Source: UBA4644 sp034933145 (GTDB lineage Bacteria; Bacillota; Clostridia; Oscillospirales; Butyricicoccaceae). Taken from it: a DNA stretch of 64,000 nt. Below, in pieces: positions 25,321-34,718 of the stretch. Below the pieces are notes generated by a model. That model saw only the letters and a program-made list of their open reading frames with translations. It did no database searches and was not told where the DNA came from. Each line of letters begins with the position of its first letter. The stretch's first letter is position 1. The stretch spans positions 58,430 to 122,429 of the forward strand of contig JAYFOA010000008.1 of the NCBI GenBank assembly GCA_034933145.1. Reading direction: 5' to 3'. The translations under genes and the position numbers were made by a program.

Positions 25321-26160
25321 TTATTCCATCCCTTTCAGCAAATTGCAGACGTGCTCGTCGCGCTCACGCTCAAAGGGCTTATACTGTGCTGCGCGCTCCA
25401 TTGCCTCGTCGAAATCCACTAAATGTCCGTCGAATTCCGGCCCGTCGACGCAGGCAAACTTGGTCTCTCCGCCTACGGTCAGGCGGCAGCCGCCGCACAT
25501 GCCGGTGCCATCGATCATAATGGGGTTCATACTGATGACGGTTTTAATTCCGTATTCCTTGGTGAGTTTGGAAACGAATTTCATCATGATCAGCGGACCA
25601 ATAGCGATTACCTGATCATACTTTTCGCCGGCTTCGATCAGTTGCTTCAGAGCGTCGGTAACCAGGCCTTTCTGGCCATATGTACCGTCGTCGCTCATCT
25701 TGATCAGCTTGTCACTGCAGGCGGCAAACTCTTCTTCGAGAATCGCCAGCTCTTTGGTGCGGAAGCCGACGATGGAGTGGACCACGCAGCCCTGTGCATG
25801 CAGTTTTTTCGCCACCGGATAGGCAATGGCGCAACCAACGCCACCGCCCACAACGGCAACTTTTTTCAGTCCGTCGGTATGGGTAGGACGTCCCATGGGG
25901 CCGACAAAAGCATTGAGGCTCTCGCCCTCTTTCACGGCGTCCAGCAGGCGCGTGGTGGCGCCCACGATCTGATAGATGATGGTAACTGTGCCGCGCTCGC
26001 GGTCATAATCCGCGATGGTCAGCGGGATGCGCTCCCCGCCCTCCCGCACGATCAGCAGGATAAATTGGCCGGGCTGCGCCTTAGCGGCGACCTCCGGGGC
26101 CTCGATTTCCATGCGCGTGACAGTCGGGTTGAGCGCCTGTTTTTTGACAATTTTGTACAT
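25321..26160 (-). CDS. nfnA: NfnA / sulfide dehydrogenase subunit (FAD, 2Fe-2S)
   Basis: 279 residues with a ferredoxin-reductase FAD domain (RIPLTIADYD), an NAD-binding domain (AVVGGGVGCAIAYPVA) and a C-terminal 2Fe-2S site GMCGGCRLTVGGETKFACVDGPEF, the layout of dihydroorotate dehydrogenase electron-transfer subunits and NfnA. It precedes nfnB with a 2-base gap, the usual NfnAB order. GGGAGCCCTGCAA precedes the ATG. Confidence 0.9.
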   Translation of the reverse strand: MYKIVKKQALNPTVTRMEIEAPEVAAKAQPGQFILLIVREGGERIPLTIADYDRERGTVTIIYQIVGATTRLLDAVKEGESLNAFVGPMGRPTHTDGLKKVAVVGGGVGCAIAYPVAKKLHAQGCVVHSIVGFRTKELAILEEEFAACSDKLIKMSDDGTYGQKGLVTDALKQLIEAGEKYDQVIAIGPLIMMKFVSKLTKEYGIKTVISMNPIMIDGTGMCGGCRLTVGGETKFACVDGPEFDGHLVDFDEAMERAAQYKPFERERDEHVCNLLKGME

Positions 26161-26282
26161 TTGCAGGGCTCCCTTCTATGGTTTTTCACAACAGCGTTAT
26201 TTTATCATGCAGTATGGCCGTTCGTCAACCCGCGGGCATTGTATATTATTTACAAATCGGCGGTGCTACAGACGTAAAAATC

Positions 26283-26305
26283 AGCCGGGCCTGTCAGGCC
26301 CGGCT
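26283..26305 (-). terminator. Terminator of the mgtE-acetamidase operon
   Basis: AGCCGGGCCTG and CAGGCCCGGCT form a perfect 11-bp stem with a single-base centre; GATTTTT follows on the minus strand, 12 bases after the acetamidase stop. Confidence 0.8.
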
Positions 26306-26316
26306 GGTCATGGCTT

Positions 26317-27213
26317 TTACGGCAGCTGAACGCCATAGGCGTCCAGGATTCCCTCGTCGATTTCCATACGGACAGTACGGGCAGGATCGACTATCTGGCA
26401 GACGGCCAGATCCCCTTTGATACTCAGCAGCATGGCACAATCATACACGCTCATTCCGGTAACGCGCATCAGGAATTTCAGCATGGCGCGGCTCGCCTTG
26501 CGCGAAGCGTCATCCAGCGTTCGGTCGCTTTGGATCGTGCTGAACCGACCGCGGCAGTACAGTGCCGGTGTCGGCATTGGAAAATCCTTGACGGCGGTGA
26601 CTCGGACGGTGACTCTTCCCCCGGTCTCCACTCCGCAGATCATCACCTCACCGTCGCCCATCAGGCCGTGCAGATCACCCATTGACAGCAGCGCACCCTC
26701 CACCTCGACGGGCAGATAAAGTGTGCTGCCCGCAACGATTTTGTTACAGTCCATATTGCCGCCGTGGTCACCCGGCGTATGGGTCATCACCGTATCATAG
26801 GCGGGTGCGGTGCCGATGACGCCAATCATGGTGTCCAGCGGAAAATGGAGCTTATCATTAAAATGCAGCATCCCATCCGTAAGCTCAAACTGACGCACAC
26901 GCCGTTCGGACACAAGATCCCAGAAGGCACCGCCTGTAACAGAAGCACGCATCAGGCCGGTGGGATTCACCTGAATGTTAAGAATTTCTACTTTCAGCAC
27001 GTCGCCGGGCACAGCTCCTTCGACAAACAGCGGGCCGGTGGCGGGATTTTCCAGCGCCTTTTCCGGCTCAAAAACGCTACCGTCGGCATGCAGACGGTCA
27101 TCATAGCAATCGCGCGTCTCAAAGCAGACGGTATCCCCGTTCTGGCAGCGGGCAGCGGGTTGGTTATGGGGACTGCAGCTCCCGGTGACATGTTCTTTTC
27201 CGATGGTCAGCAT
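26317..27213 (-). CDS. Acetamidase/formamidase family protein
   Basis: 298 residues. Family landmarks: FEPEKALENPATGPLFVEGAVPGDVL, HTPGDHGGNMDCNKIVAG and LPVEVEGALLSMGDLHGLMGDGE. These zinc-dependent enzymes hydrolyse short amides such as formamide or acetamide to ammonia and the acid. ATG follows AAGGAGTG, 22 bases after mgtE, so the two are co-transcribed; a functional link to Mg2+ transport is not obvious. Confidence 0.9.
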   Translation of the reverse strand: MLTIGKEHVTGSCSPHNQPAARCQNGDTVCFETRDCYDDRLHADGSVFEPEKALENPATGPLFVEGAVPGDVLKVEILNIQVNPTGLMRASVTGGAFWDLVSERRVRQFELTDGMLHFNDKLHFPLDTMIGVIGTAPAYDTVMTHTPGDHGGNMDCNKIVAGSTLYLPVEVEGALLSMGDLHGLMGDGEVMICGVETGGRVTVRVTAVKDFPMPTPALYCRGRFSTIQSDRTLDDASRKASRAMLKFLMRVTGMSVYDCAMLLSIKGDLAVCQIVDPARTVRMEIDEGILDAYGVQLP

Positions 27214-27235
27214 AGTTACACTCCTTGTTTTTCAA

Positions 27236-28624
27236 TTATAGCCCCAGCAGCAGCTTTGCAGACTGGAAATAGATCAGCAACGTCACTGCATCCACAATCG
27301 TTGTAAGCAGCGGGCTGGCCATCACCGCCGGGTCAAAGCCAAGACGCTTTGCCACCATCGGCAGGGTACAGCCCACTAATTTTGCAAAAAACACCGTCGA
27401 TATCAGTGTCAGACAAACGACTGCCGCCACAGGGATCGTAACGGATGGATTATGCAGCAGCATCCGATCCACCAACAAGATTTTTGCGAAGTTGACCGCC
27501 GCCAGCGTCACGCCGCACAGCAGCGCAACGCGGCTTTCCTTCCAGACGACACGCCATAGATCGGAAAACTCAATGTCGCCCAGGCTCATGCCGCGGATAA
27601 TTGTGACGCTTGACTGGCTCCCGCTGTTTCCGCCGGTATCCATCAGCATGGGGATGAATGCAGTCAGCACCACCTGTGCGGCCAGCGCATCTTCAAACGA
27701 AGAAATGATCATACCCGTAAAGGTAGCGGAAACCATCAGAATCAGCAGCCAGGGAATACGCTGTTTCCATGTCTCCTGAATGCCGCTCTTAAAATACGTA
27801 TGCTCAGACGGCATAATGGCGGCCATTTTTTCGATGTCCTCCGTGGCCTCTTCCTGCATGACCTCGATGGCATCGTCGACCGTGACGATCCCCACCAGCC
27901 TGCTCTCTCGATCCACCACAGGCAGCGCGGTGAAATCGTATTTTGCAAAGAGGTTCGCGACCTCTTCCTGGTCGTCCTGGGTCCGGACAGAGATTACCCT
28001 CGTTTCCATTACGTCCCGGATTTTGTCTCCGTAATTTGCCAGCAGCAAATCCTTGACCGACACCAGGCCCAGCAGCTTGCGCACGGCGCTGACTACATAG
28101 CAGGTATAGATGGTCTCCTTATCCACACCGGTCTTCCGGATATGGTCAAAGGCCTCCTGTACGGTCATATCCGGTCGAAGATCTACATACTCGATGGTCA
28201 TGATGCTGCCGGCGCTGTCTTCCGGATAGTTCAGCACCTCGTTAATGCTCTGCCGCATCTCCGGGCTGACATTTTTCAAAATTCGTTTGACAACGTTGGC
28301 TGGCATCTCTTCAATGACATCCACCGTATCATCCAGGAACATATCATCGATGACCTCACGCAGCTCCTTGTCAGAAAATGCCGTAATCAGCGCTTCCTGC
28401 AAATCGCTGTCCATTTCGACAAACGCATCGGCTGCCAGCTCCTTGGGCAGAAGCCGGAAAATCCGCGCCAAATCCTCGGTGGTGATCCGCTCATCAGATA
28501 GCAAATCTTCCATCGTTTCGGCAATGTCTGCAGGGTTCAATGTGTCCAGATAACGGTGGAGCGCGGCGTACTGCTTGCTGCTCAGCAGTTCCAGCACCCG
28601 CGCGTTGAAATCGTTTTCTTTCAT
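27236..28624 (-). CDS. mgtE: Magnesium transporter MgtE
   Basis: 462 residues: the N-terminal superhelical Mg2+-sensing domain (~1-130), two CBS domains (~135-255; ESRLVGIVTVDDAIEVM), a connecting helix, and five membrane segments with MDTGGNSGSQSS, the conserved pore motif. It imports Mg2+ and is gated by cytoplasmic Mg2+ through its N and CBS domains. AAAGGAGGAGC precedes the ATG. A ~245-base structured leader lies upstream. Confidence 0.94.
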   Translation of the reverse strand: MKENDFNARVLELLSSKQYAALHRYLDTLNPADIAETMEDLLSDERITTEDLARIFRLLPKELAADAFVEMDSDLQEALITAFSDKELREVIDDMFLDDTVDVIEEMPANVVKRILKNVSPEMRQSINEVLNYPEDSAGSIMTIEYVDLRPDMTVQEAFDHIRKTGVDKETIYTCYVVSAVRKLLGLVSVKDLLLANYGDKIRDVMETRVISVRTQDDQEEVANLFAKYDFTALPVVDRESRLVGIVTVDDAIEVMQEEATEDIEKMAAIMPSEHTYFKSGIQETWKQRIPWLLILMVSATFTGMIISSFEDALAAQVVLTAFIPMLMDTGGNSGSQSSVTIIRGMSLGDIEFSDLWRVVWKESRVALLCGVTLAAVNFAKILLVDRMLLHNPSVTIPVAAVVCLTLISTVFFAKLVGCTLPMVAKRLGFDPAVMASPLLTTIVDAVTLLIYFQSAKLLLGL

Positions 28625-28870
28625 GCGTGCTCCTCCTTTTTAGCCTTTTGCCTGAGGGAAAGGCGCGCCGCTCTCGCGGCGCAGGTAGGAAGCGCAGAAG
28701 TGAAACAACGAAGGGGGATTCGCAGCGGGCCGTCCGTTTTAACCGGGCGGCGGCGCCCCGTTTACGCGGTGAAGCGCATGGATGCACATCCATGCGCGCA
28801 CCGCCTTCGCCCTCCGGGCTTCGCGCCGCTGCTACTTCCTGCGTCCATGCAATCTCACCTCTCTTATGTA
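28625..28870 (-). promoter_or_regulatory. Long structured leader upstream of mgtE, class unclear
   Basis: On the minus strand the leader begins near AGGTGAG (28860-28854) and contains a near-perfect long hairpin with GCGCATGGATG / CATCCATGCGC (28797-28774) extended by GCGGTG/CACCGC, a GCGCCGC-GAGA-GCGGCGC hairpin (about 28682-28664), and GGAAG/CTTCC and GCAGG/CCTGC segments that could close a multi-branched fold. mgtE genes are often under the Mg2+-sensing M-box riboswitch. The AGGTGAG start is reminiscent, but the following M-box core I know (GCTCCT, GCTGCC) is not seen, so I do not call it an M-box. From 28871 to 29067 no gene is seen. Confidence 0.45.
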
Positions 28871-29067
28871 CCCAAAAATCAGGCGATGTTCCCCATTGCC
28901 TGTTTTTATATTGTAAGCTTTTCCCACCGGTGCGTCAAGAAAAACCTACGCCGCAGCGGCCTCCCATCTATCCGCCTTCGACCCTTGTAAAATTGACCGT
29001 TTCCCGCTTTGCCCCGGCAGCAAAAACGCCGTGGGACATATTATCCCACTGCACGATTTCTCCATAT

Positions 29068-29706
29068 TCAGTGATATAAAACGGCGGTAAAAATCCGTTC
29101 CGCCAGCGCCGGCAAAGCAGGGATCTGTAGAACCAGCAGCCAGCAGATCAGCGCCAGCCCCACGCCGGACGGGATATCGGCCAGTCGATGCTGACGCACC
29201 AGCACGGTGCTGGCATAGATGGACAGAGCCAGCAGATGAGCCAATACCTTCCACACGACTGCCACGGGCAGCGTACCGACACCCAGCGCACAAAGGCAGC
29301 TGATCAGGCAGTGTACCGAGGGAAACAAATTGGATGGCGAATCAAAAAAATAGACCACGCGCAGGACAAAACTAAAAGGATCCCGTCCGGTGACAGGCGG
29401 ACGCTCCATCGCTGTGGGCCACAGGATAAAGCAAAGATCCGCCGCCGTGTTCCCCAGCAGTACCGCCGCTGCCAGCGGCCAAAATACATCGCCAGCCCGG
29501 GCCAGCGCATAATAGGTCAGCGCCCAGAATACGAAGCTGCCCACATAGGGTACCACCATGGCCGAAATGATCGGCAGGCGGCTGTCCAGAACGGAATTTA
29601 CGTCACGGAAAGCCCGCCTGCGTTGGAACAGTTTGATGATCCAATAAAGTCCGGCCTGATAAACCAAAAGAAAAGCAGCGGATGCAGCGGCATAGATCGG
29701 CGTCAT
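29068..29706 (-). CDS. PAP2-family membrane phosphatase
   Basis: 212 residues, about five to six membrane segments. The phosphatase motif is SNLFPSVHCLISCLCA (domain 2 with Ser-His) and RQHRLADIPSG (domain 3 with the catalytic His and Asp); domain 1 is reduced. Such proteins dephosphorylate lipid phosphates (phosphatidate, undecaprenyl pyrophosphate) or act as lipid phosphotransferases. It follows the acyltransferase gene by 58 bases, consistent with phospholipid metabolism. Confidence 0.82.
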   Translation of the reverse strand: MTPIYAAASAAFLLVYQAGLYWIIKLFQRRRAFRDVNSVLDSRLPIISAMVVPYVGSFVFWALTYYALARAGDVFWPLAAAVLLGNTAADLCFILWPTAMERPPVTGRDPFSFVLRVVYFFDSPSNLFPSVHCLISCLCALGVGTLPVAVVWKVLAHLLALSIYASTVLVRQHRLADIPSGVGLALICWLLVLQIPALPALAERIFTAVLYH

Positions 29707-29764
29707 GAAACAGGTTTCCTTTCTCTCTATTCAGTACCTTTCGCGTCACGGTGCACGGCATGGG

Positions 29765-30970
29765 TTATCCGAGATCTCCCGTAAGCTGCCGGTGAAGGTA
29801 TTCCTGCGCCTGCTTCCACTTCGGCAGGACGGCGGCGACTGGCAGCCGATAGCGGACAAGGCCATACCGATCATGGTAAATTTCGATATAACCGCCATGC
29901 GCTGTTGTCAGGCCGGGCAGGCTCTCATGTCGGGCTTTCAGCGTCACGGATTCTCCTTCCCACCCACCGGTATAGCAGATCTCGCTGCCAGTAAGCAGCA
30001 GCTGTCCTGTGCCGTGGAGGGCAAATCCGTTTCCGTCCCAAGACAGTGCCTCGGCTTCCGTTTCCAGCCGGAATTCCGGTGCGGCCGTAGCAGCCCGCAA
30101 CAGCTCTTCCTGCCACAGATACCAATCGGTGACGGTGGGCAGCATATGATCCGCCGGCATCGCCGGGACAAAGCGCATGTCTGAGCCCAGCCTCGCACGA
30201 TTACCGCAGCAGCCACAGATCAGGTCGTTTCCCTCGCCATGCAGCGAAAATTCCGTGCCGCAGCGGGGACAGCACCACAAAGCATTTTCCAATCCCTCGG
30301 CCCGGTGCCGGCCGCGAAATCGTGCGCCGGTACGAGCCTGCCATGCCGCCTCATCAAAGTGGATAGCGTCGCACAGCGTGCGGTAAATCTCCCCCTCGGA
30401 AAGCGTCTGCAACTCTTTCGGTGTCAGGATAACACTTACTTCCGCTTCCACCCGGCCAAAGCAGAATCGATGTGCCCGGAACCGGGGCAAGGTATAGAAT
30501 CCGCCGTGCTGACGCACAGCGCAGACCGGCGCGCCGGCTCGCTTTACCAGCCGTGCGATAACGGGCGACACGGTCTCCGGCAGACCGCAGACCGATGTCT
30601 GCCCCGCAGGGAAGAGGGCTACCGTTCCCCCCTCCCTCAGAATGCGGAATACTGCAGCAATGCCGGCGGGGTCCGGATAAAATTGCGTCTTGGGGATAGC
30701 GCCGTCAATGCGGAAAAATAGACGCATCAGCCGATTGCGGAAATACCGGCGCGTGGCGATGAATTGGACACGACGGCCGGGCAGCGCCTCCGCCACCGTC
30801 ATGAAATCCATCATCCCCTGGTGGGAGGCGACGACCAGCAGCGGCCCGTCCGACGGAATTTTTCCTCCCGTGCGCCGAAAACCGCAGAACAGGTAAAGGA
30901 AAGCGGCGCCGATCGCCCGAAGAAGATCATACAGGAACGGTATCGGTCTGTAACGCGGCGGCTTCGGCAT
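29765..30970 (-). CDS. plsC: 1-acyl-glycerol-3-phosphate acyltransferase with C-terminal zinc-ribbon region
   Basis: 401 residues. The first ~200 form a PlsC domain: VVASHQGMMDF gives HxxxxD with Gln in place of the common Asn; GGTVALFPAGQTS is the acceptor-binding motif (usual EGTR replaced). After residue ~230 lies an unusual extension beginning with CCPRCGTEFSLHG..CGCCGNRA, a four-cysteine zinc ribbon, followed by ~130 residues of beta-rich sequence. Normal PlsC is ~240 residues, so the extension is atypical. It would acylate lysophosphatidate at the membrane. AGGAGGATCCT precedes the ATG. Confidence 0.8.
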   Translation of the reverse strand: MPKPPRYRPIPFLYDLLRAIGAAFLYLFCGFRRTGGKIPSDGPLLVVASHQGMMDFMTVAEALPGRRVQFIATRRYFRNRLMRLFFRIDGAIPKTQFYPDPAGIAAVFRILREGGTVALFPAGQTSVCGLPETVSPVIARLVKRAGAPVCAVRQHGGFYTLPRFRAHRFCFGRVEAEVSVILTPKELQTLSEGEIYRTLCDAIHFDEAAWQARTGARFRGRHRAEGLENALWCCPRCGTEFSLHGEGNDLICGCCGNRARLGSDMRFVPAMPADHMLPTVTDWYLWQEELLRAATAAPEFRLETEAEALSWDGNGFALHGTGQLLLTGSEICYTGGWEGESVTLKARHESLPGLTTAHGGYIEIYHDRYGLVRYRLPVAAVLPKWKQAQEYLHRQLTGDLG

Positions 30971-31065
30971 AGGATCCTCCTGTTTTGTTCCGGGGGCGGC
31001 GCTGCGCGCCGCCCCCGGAAATTCTTATGCTGTCGGATAATCTTAGACAACGGAATCCATGATAA

Positions 31066-32907
31066 TCACCGGGCTTCCGGGAAAGGCTCCGCCGACCCCG
31101 CAGCATCTTCAATCCGCATCGCAGTATACAGGGACTGGTAATATCCCTCCTGCGTCAGCAACTCGTCATGCGTTCCGCGCTCAATAATCTTTCCGTCCCG
31201 CACTACCAGAATCAGATCTGCATGGCGGACGGTACTCAGGCGGTGCGCAATGATGAAAGACGTACGGTTTTTCAGAATATGGCTGACGGCGTTCTGAATC
31301 AGGGCTTCGGTCTCTGTATCCACAGAAGAAGTCGCTTCATCCAGTACAAAGATCGGCGGATCGGCAATGACGGCGCGGGCAAAAGAAATCAGCTGTTTTT
31401 CACCGGTGGACAGGCGGTCCCCTCCCTCACCTACGTCGGTGTCATAGCCCTTTTCCAGCTTATGCACCACCATATCGGCCGAGACCAGCGACGCAGCCTG
31501 TTCAATCTCCGCATCGGTGGCATCCAGGCGGCCGTATCGGATATTGTCGCGGACGGTGCCGGAAAACAAATGCGGATTCTGCAGCACATAGCCCAGATTG
31601 CTGTGCAGCCAAAGCTGGCTGCGTTCCCGGTAATCGACGCCATCAATGAGAATCTGCCCTTCCGTTGGTTCAAAGAACCGGCAGGCCAGATTGACCAGCG
31701 TGCTCTTCCCGGCACCGGTCTCTCCGACGATGGCTACGGTCGTCCCGGCGGGTACGCGCAGATTAAAGTGCTCCAGCACGTTTTCCTCCCCATCGGGATA
31801 GTGAAAAGTCACGTCCTTAAACTCAATTTCTCCTTTGATTGGCGGCCAGTTTTCCGTCTTCGGATGGAAACAGTCCCCGTAGACCGTCTCGACCTCCGGC
31901 ATATCCCGAACGTCGCAAGGGGTTTCCAGCAGGGAGGTGACGCGTTCGATATTTACCTGAGTAGCCAAGAAATCGGCGAATACACCCGCCATCTGCTGGA
32001 TCGGCTCCAGAATACCCAATGCATAGGAGATGAAAGCGGACAAAATACCGTAATTTAGTACGGATCCCATCACCAGATACCCGCCCCGGGCCAGCACCGC
32101 TGCTGCCGCCAGGCTCCCAAAAAACAGCACAATCGGCACAAACAGCGCATTAAGCCGCGTGGCATACAGGCTATTCCGATACATCTCGCCCGTCAAATCG
32201 GCAAATTCGCGGCAGTTTTTATCTTCGATGACCAGTGTCTTTGAGGTCTTGGCACCGGTGATGCCCTCGTTATAGGCACCGGTGATGCGCGAGTTGATAT
32301 GCCGAACCTTACGGTTGACTACCAAAATCCGGCCCTTAAACACTGCCGTCAGTACCGCCACCGGCGGCACCACGGCGATGACCAGCAGAGCAAGTTTCCA
32401 GTTGAGGATCAGCATGGCGACGAATACGCCCAGCACATAGAACAGACCCCAGAACAAGTCGATAAAGCTCCATGCGATCAGTCCCGCGATGCGGTTGCTG
32501 TCGCTCATGACTCGCGCCAGGATGTACCCCACAGGGGTTTTGTTGTAATAGGAAAAGCTCAGTTTCTGCAAATGGATGAAGGCAGTGCGGCGCAGGTCGC
32601 GGCCAAGCAGCATTTCGATACGCATGCACAGACGTGAAAACATGATCACGCCGAAACACTGTGCCGCCGCCATCAGCAGATAGGTCCCTGAAAACCCGGC
32701 GAGACCCGCCGTGCTTTGCGGAACGATGAAATGGTTGACCGCATAGCTCTGAAACAGCGGGATCGCTATATCACCGGCGGAGACCAGCAGCATGACGATG
32801 AGAACGGCAAACATTTTCGCTTTATACGGCGAAAGGAACGGCAGCAGTTTTTTCCAGACCTTCAGGTCGAATTTCGGCTTGCCCAACGGGTATTCCTGCT
32901 CGTTCAT
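31066..32907 (-). CDS. ABC exporter half-transporter (permease-ATPase), second gene
   Basis: 613 residues: six membrane helices (~20-310) and a nucleotide-binding domain with Walker A GETGAGKST, an ABC signature GGDRLSTGEKQ (LSTGE variant), Walker B PIFVLDEATSSVD and H-loop AHRLS. With the preceding gene it forms a heterodimeric type-IV exporter of the BmrCD/LmrCD kind. ATG at 32907 comes 1 base after the previous stop and has GAGGAGGCGTGC upstream. Substrate unknown: drug or lipid-like compound. Confidence 0.92.
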   Translation of the reverse strand: MNEQEYPLGKPKFDLKVWKKLLPFLSPYKAKMFAVLIVMLLVSAGDIAIPLFQSYAVNHFIVPQSTAGLAGFSGTYLLMAAAQCFGVIMFSRLCMRIEMLLGRDLRRTAFIHLQKLSFSYYNKTPVGYILARVMSDSNRIAGLIAWSFIDLFWGLFYVLGVFVAMLILNWKLALLVIAVVPPVAVLTAVFKGRILVVNRKVRHINSRITGAYNEGITGAKTSKTLVIEDKNCREFADLTGEMYRNSLYATRLNALFVPIVLFFGSLAAAAVLARGGYLVMGSVLNYGILSAFISYALGILEPIQQMAGVFADFLATQVNIERVTSLLETPCDVRDMPEVETVYGDCFHPKTENWPPIKGEIEFKDVTFHYPDGEENVLEHFNLRVPAGTTVAIVGETGAGKSTLVNLACRFFEPTEGQILIDGVDYRERSQLWLHSNLGYVLQNPHLFSGTVRDNIRYGRLDATDAEIEQAASLVSADMVVHKLEKGYDTDVGEGGDRLSTGEKQLISFARAVIADPPIFVLDEATSSVDTETEALIQNAVSHILKNRTSFIIAHRLSTVRHADLILVVRDGKIIERGTHDELLTQEGYYQSLYTAMRIEDAAGSAEPFPEAR

Positions 32908-32908
32908 A

Positions 32909-34711
32909 TCAGCACGCCTCCTCTCCGCCGGCGGCCTGGCTCTGCATCTCATAGATGCTCTTGTACAGGCCACCCTGCCGGATCAGTTCCGCGTGCGTGC
33001 CAAATTCTGCGGCATGGCCGTCCTGCAGCACCAGGATTTGGTCCGCCCGCATCAGCGTATTGATGCGATGAGAAATCAGAATCACGGTGCTCTCACCGGT
33101 GTCACGGCGAAGCGCCTCCCGGATCTGTGCGTCGGTCTCCAGATCGACGGCGGACATGGAATCGTCAAACACCATGATCGGCGCGTTCTGCATCAGCGTC
33201 CGCGCAATTGCGACGCGCTGTTTCTGGCCACCGGACAGGGTGACGCCCCGTTCTCCCACCATCGTATCATACCCGTCGGCAAAATCCATGATGGAATCGT
33301 CCACCGCAGCAATGGATGCACTGTGGCGAATACGTTCCAGATTCTCTCGATCGGCGGCAATGGCGATGTTCTCCGCGATGGTTTTTGAGAACAGAAATGG
33401 CTCCTGCAACACGACGCCCACATTCCGCCGGAGGTATTGCCGGTCAATTTTCCGGAGATCCGTCCCGGAGATCGTGATCTTTCCGCTGCCCTCCGGCAGG
33501 TCATACAATCGGTTAAGCAAATAGGTCAGCGTACTCTTTCCGCTGCCGGTGGCGCCGAGCACACCCAAGGTCGTGCCCTTGCCAACCGTAAAGCTCAGAT
33601 CACGCAGAACCGGCTGGTCCCCATAGCCGAAGGTGACGTGGGAAAAAACGATGTCGCCATGCAGATCAGGGGTCAGGGCGTCCGGTTCAGGCTGCTCCGG
33701 CTCGGCATCCAAAATTTCGAGCAGCCGCCCGGCGGAAACGCCGCTTTTGCTCATGTCGGACAGGATACGTCCCAGGGCGCGCACCGGCCAGGCCAGCGTC
33801 TGATTATAGGAGAAAAAGACCAGAAATTCGCCCAGCGTCAAATCCCCCCGGGCGGCCAGAACCGCGCCGGCGGCGGTGACGGAAAGCATCTGCAGCCCAG
33901 TCACCAAGTCCCCCATGCCCCAGTACGCACCCAGCGTGCCGCCCAGCTTGATCCAGTTGTCGGCAAAGGTCTGGTTCCGCTGGTCAAAACGTTCCAGTTC
34001 ATATTTTTCGCGGCCAAAGGCGCGAACCACCCGTACGCCGGTCAGATTTTCCTGTACTGCAACCGTCAGCGTGCCTTCCGACTCGTCAGCCGCACGGAAT
34101 TTTTTGGAGATCTTTGAAAAGAAAATCGTATTATAGGTGATGACCAACGGAATAAACAGCAGTGCCACCAGGCTCAGCCCCGCATTCATAGAGAACATGA
34201 GGGTCAGGGCTGTTGCCACCAGAATCACGGTGCGCACTACCTGCAGCAATTGATTCGACACAAAGTTGCGCAGCACATCCACGTCGGAGGTACAGCGCTG
34301 GATGATATCACCCGTCTGATTGGCAGTATGCCACGCAAACGGAAGATGCTGCGTATGCGTAAACAGTGCGTCGCGCATACGCCGGATCAGACTTTCGGTA
34401 TATTCTGCAATGCTCATACGGGAAAAAAAGTTAAAAATACCGTTGAGCGCGGCGCAGATTACCACGCCCGCCGCGCAGACCATCAGATGGCCGCGCAGCC
34501 ACGTACGGCCGCCCAACCGCCCAATCCAGTCCATCAGGACAGAAGGCAGACGCATAGGCTCCGTTCCAATCACGGAGTCTACCGTAAAACGGATAATCTG
34601 CGGCGAAAGGAAGTTGAAAAGGATGGACGCGGCCGCCGCCAGCACGGCGAACGCGAAGAAGTGGCGGCTACCTTTGGCGAAGCGTCCCAAAATTCGGAAT
34701 GTCGCTTTCAT
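32909..34711 (-). CDS. ABC exporter half-transporter (permease-ATPase), first gene
   Basis: 600 residues: six membrane helices and an ATPase domain with Walker A GATGSGKST, signature VTLSGGQKQRVA, Walker B MVFDDSMSAVD and SHRIN. The residue after Walker B is Asp rather than the catalytic Glu, marking this as the degenerate half of a heterodimeric exporter; the partner (31066-32907) has the Glu. It sits 7 bases after the ComEC-like gene. Confidence 0.92.
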   Translation of the reverse strand: MKATFRILGRFAKGSRHFFAFAVLAAAASILFNFLSPQIIRFTVDSVIGTEPMRLPSVLMDWIGRLGGRTWLRGHLMVCAAGVVICAALNGIFNFFSRMSIAEYTESLIRRMRDALFTHTQHLPFAWHTANQTGDIIQRCTSDVDVLRNFVSNQLLQVVRTVILVATALTLMFSMNAGLSLVALLFIPLVITYNTIFFSKISKKFRAADESEGTLTVAVQENLTGVRVVRAFGREKYELERFDQRNQTFADNWIKLGGTLGAYWGMGDLVTGLQMLSVTAAGAVLAARGDLTLGEFLVFFSYNQTLAWPVRALGRILSDMSKSGVSAGRLLEILDAEPEQPEPDALTPDLHGDIVFSHVTFGYGDQPVLRDLSFTVGKGTTLGVLGATGSGKSTLTYLLNRLYDLPEGSGKITISGTDLRKIDRQYLRRNVGVVLQEPFLFSKTIAENIAIAADRENLERIRHSASIAAVDDSIMDFADGYDTMVGERGVTLSGGQKQRVAIARTLMQNAPIMVFDDSMSAVDLETDAQIREALRRDTGESTVILISHRINTLMRADQILVLQDGHAAEFGTHAELIRQGGLYKSIYEMQSQAAGGEEAC

Positions 34712-34718
34712 ATGTATG

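Noticed and set aside
23798..25615. Long plus-strand open frame opposite nfnB/nfnA
   Set aside because: Antisense to two well-supported genes, no ribosome site, and His/Arg/Gly-rich composition typical of a shadow frame in GC-rich DNA.
28700..28870. M-box (ykoK) Mg2+ riboswitch call
   Set aside because: AGGTGAG is reminiscent, but the GCTCCT and GCTGCC core elements are not found at the expected places; reported only as a structured leader.
30989..31020. GC-rich hairpin between the ABC exporter and plsC as a terminator
   Set aside because: Perfect stem but the base run after it on the transcribed strand is AACAAAAC, without a T-tract; function uncertain.
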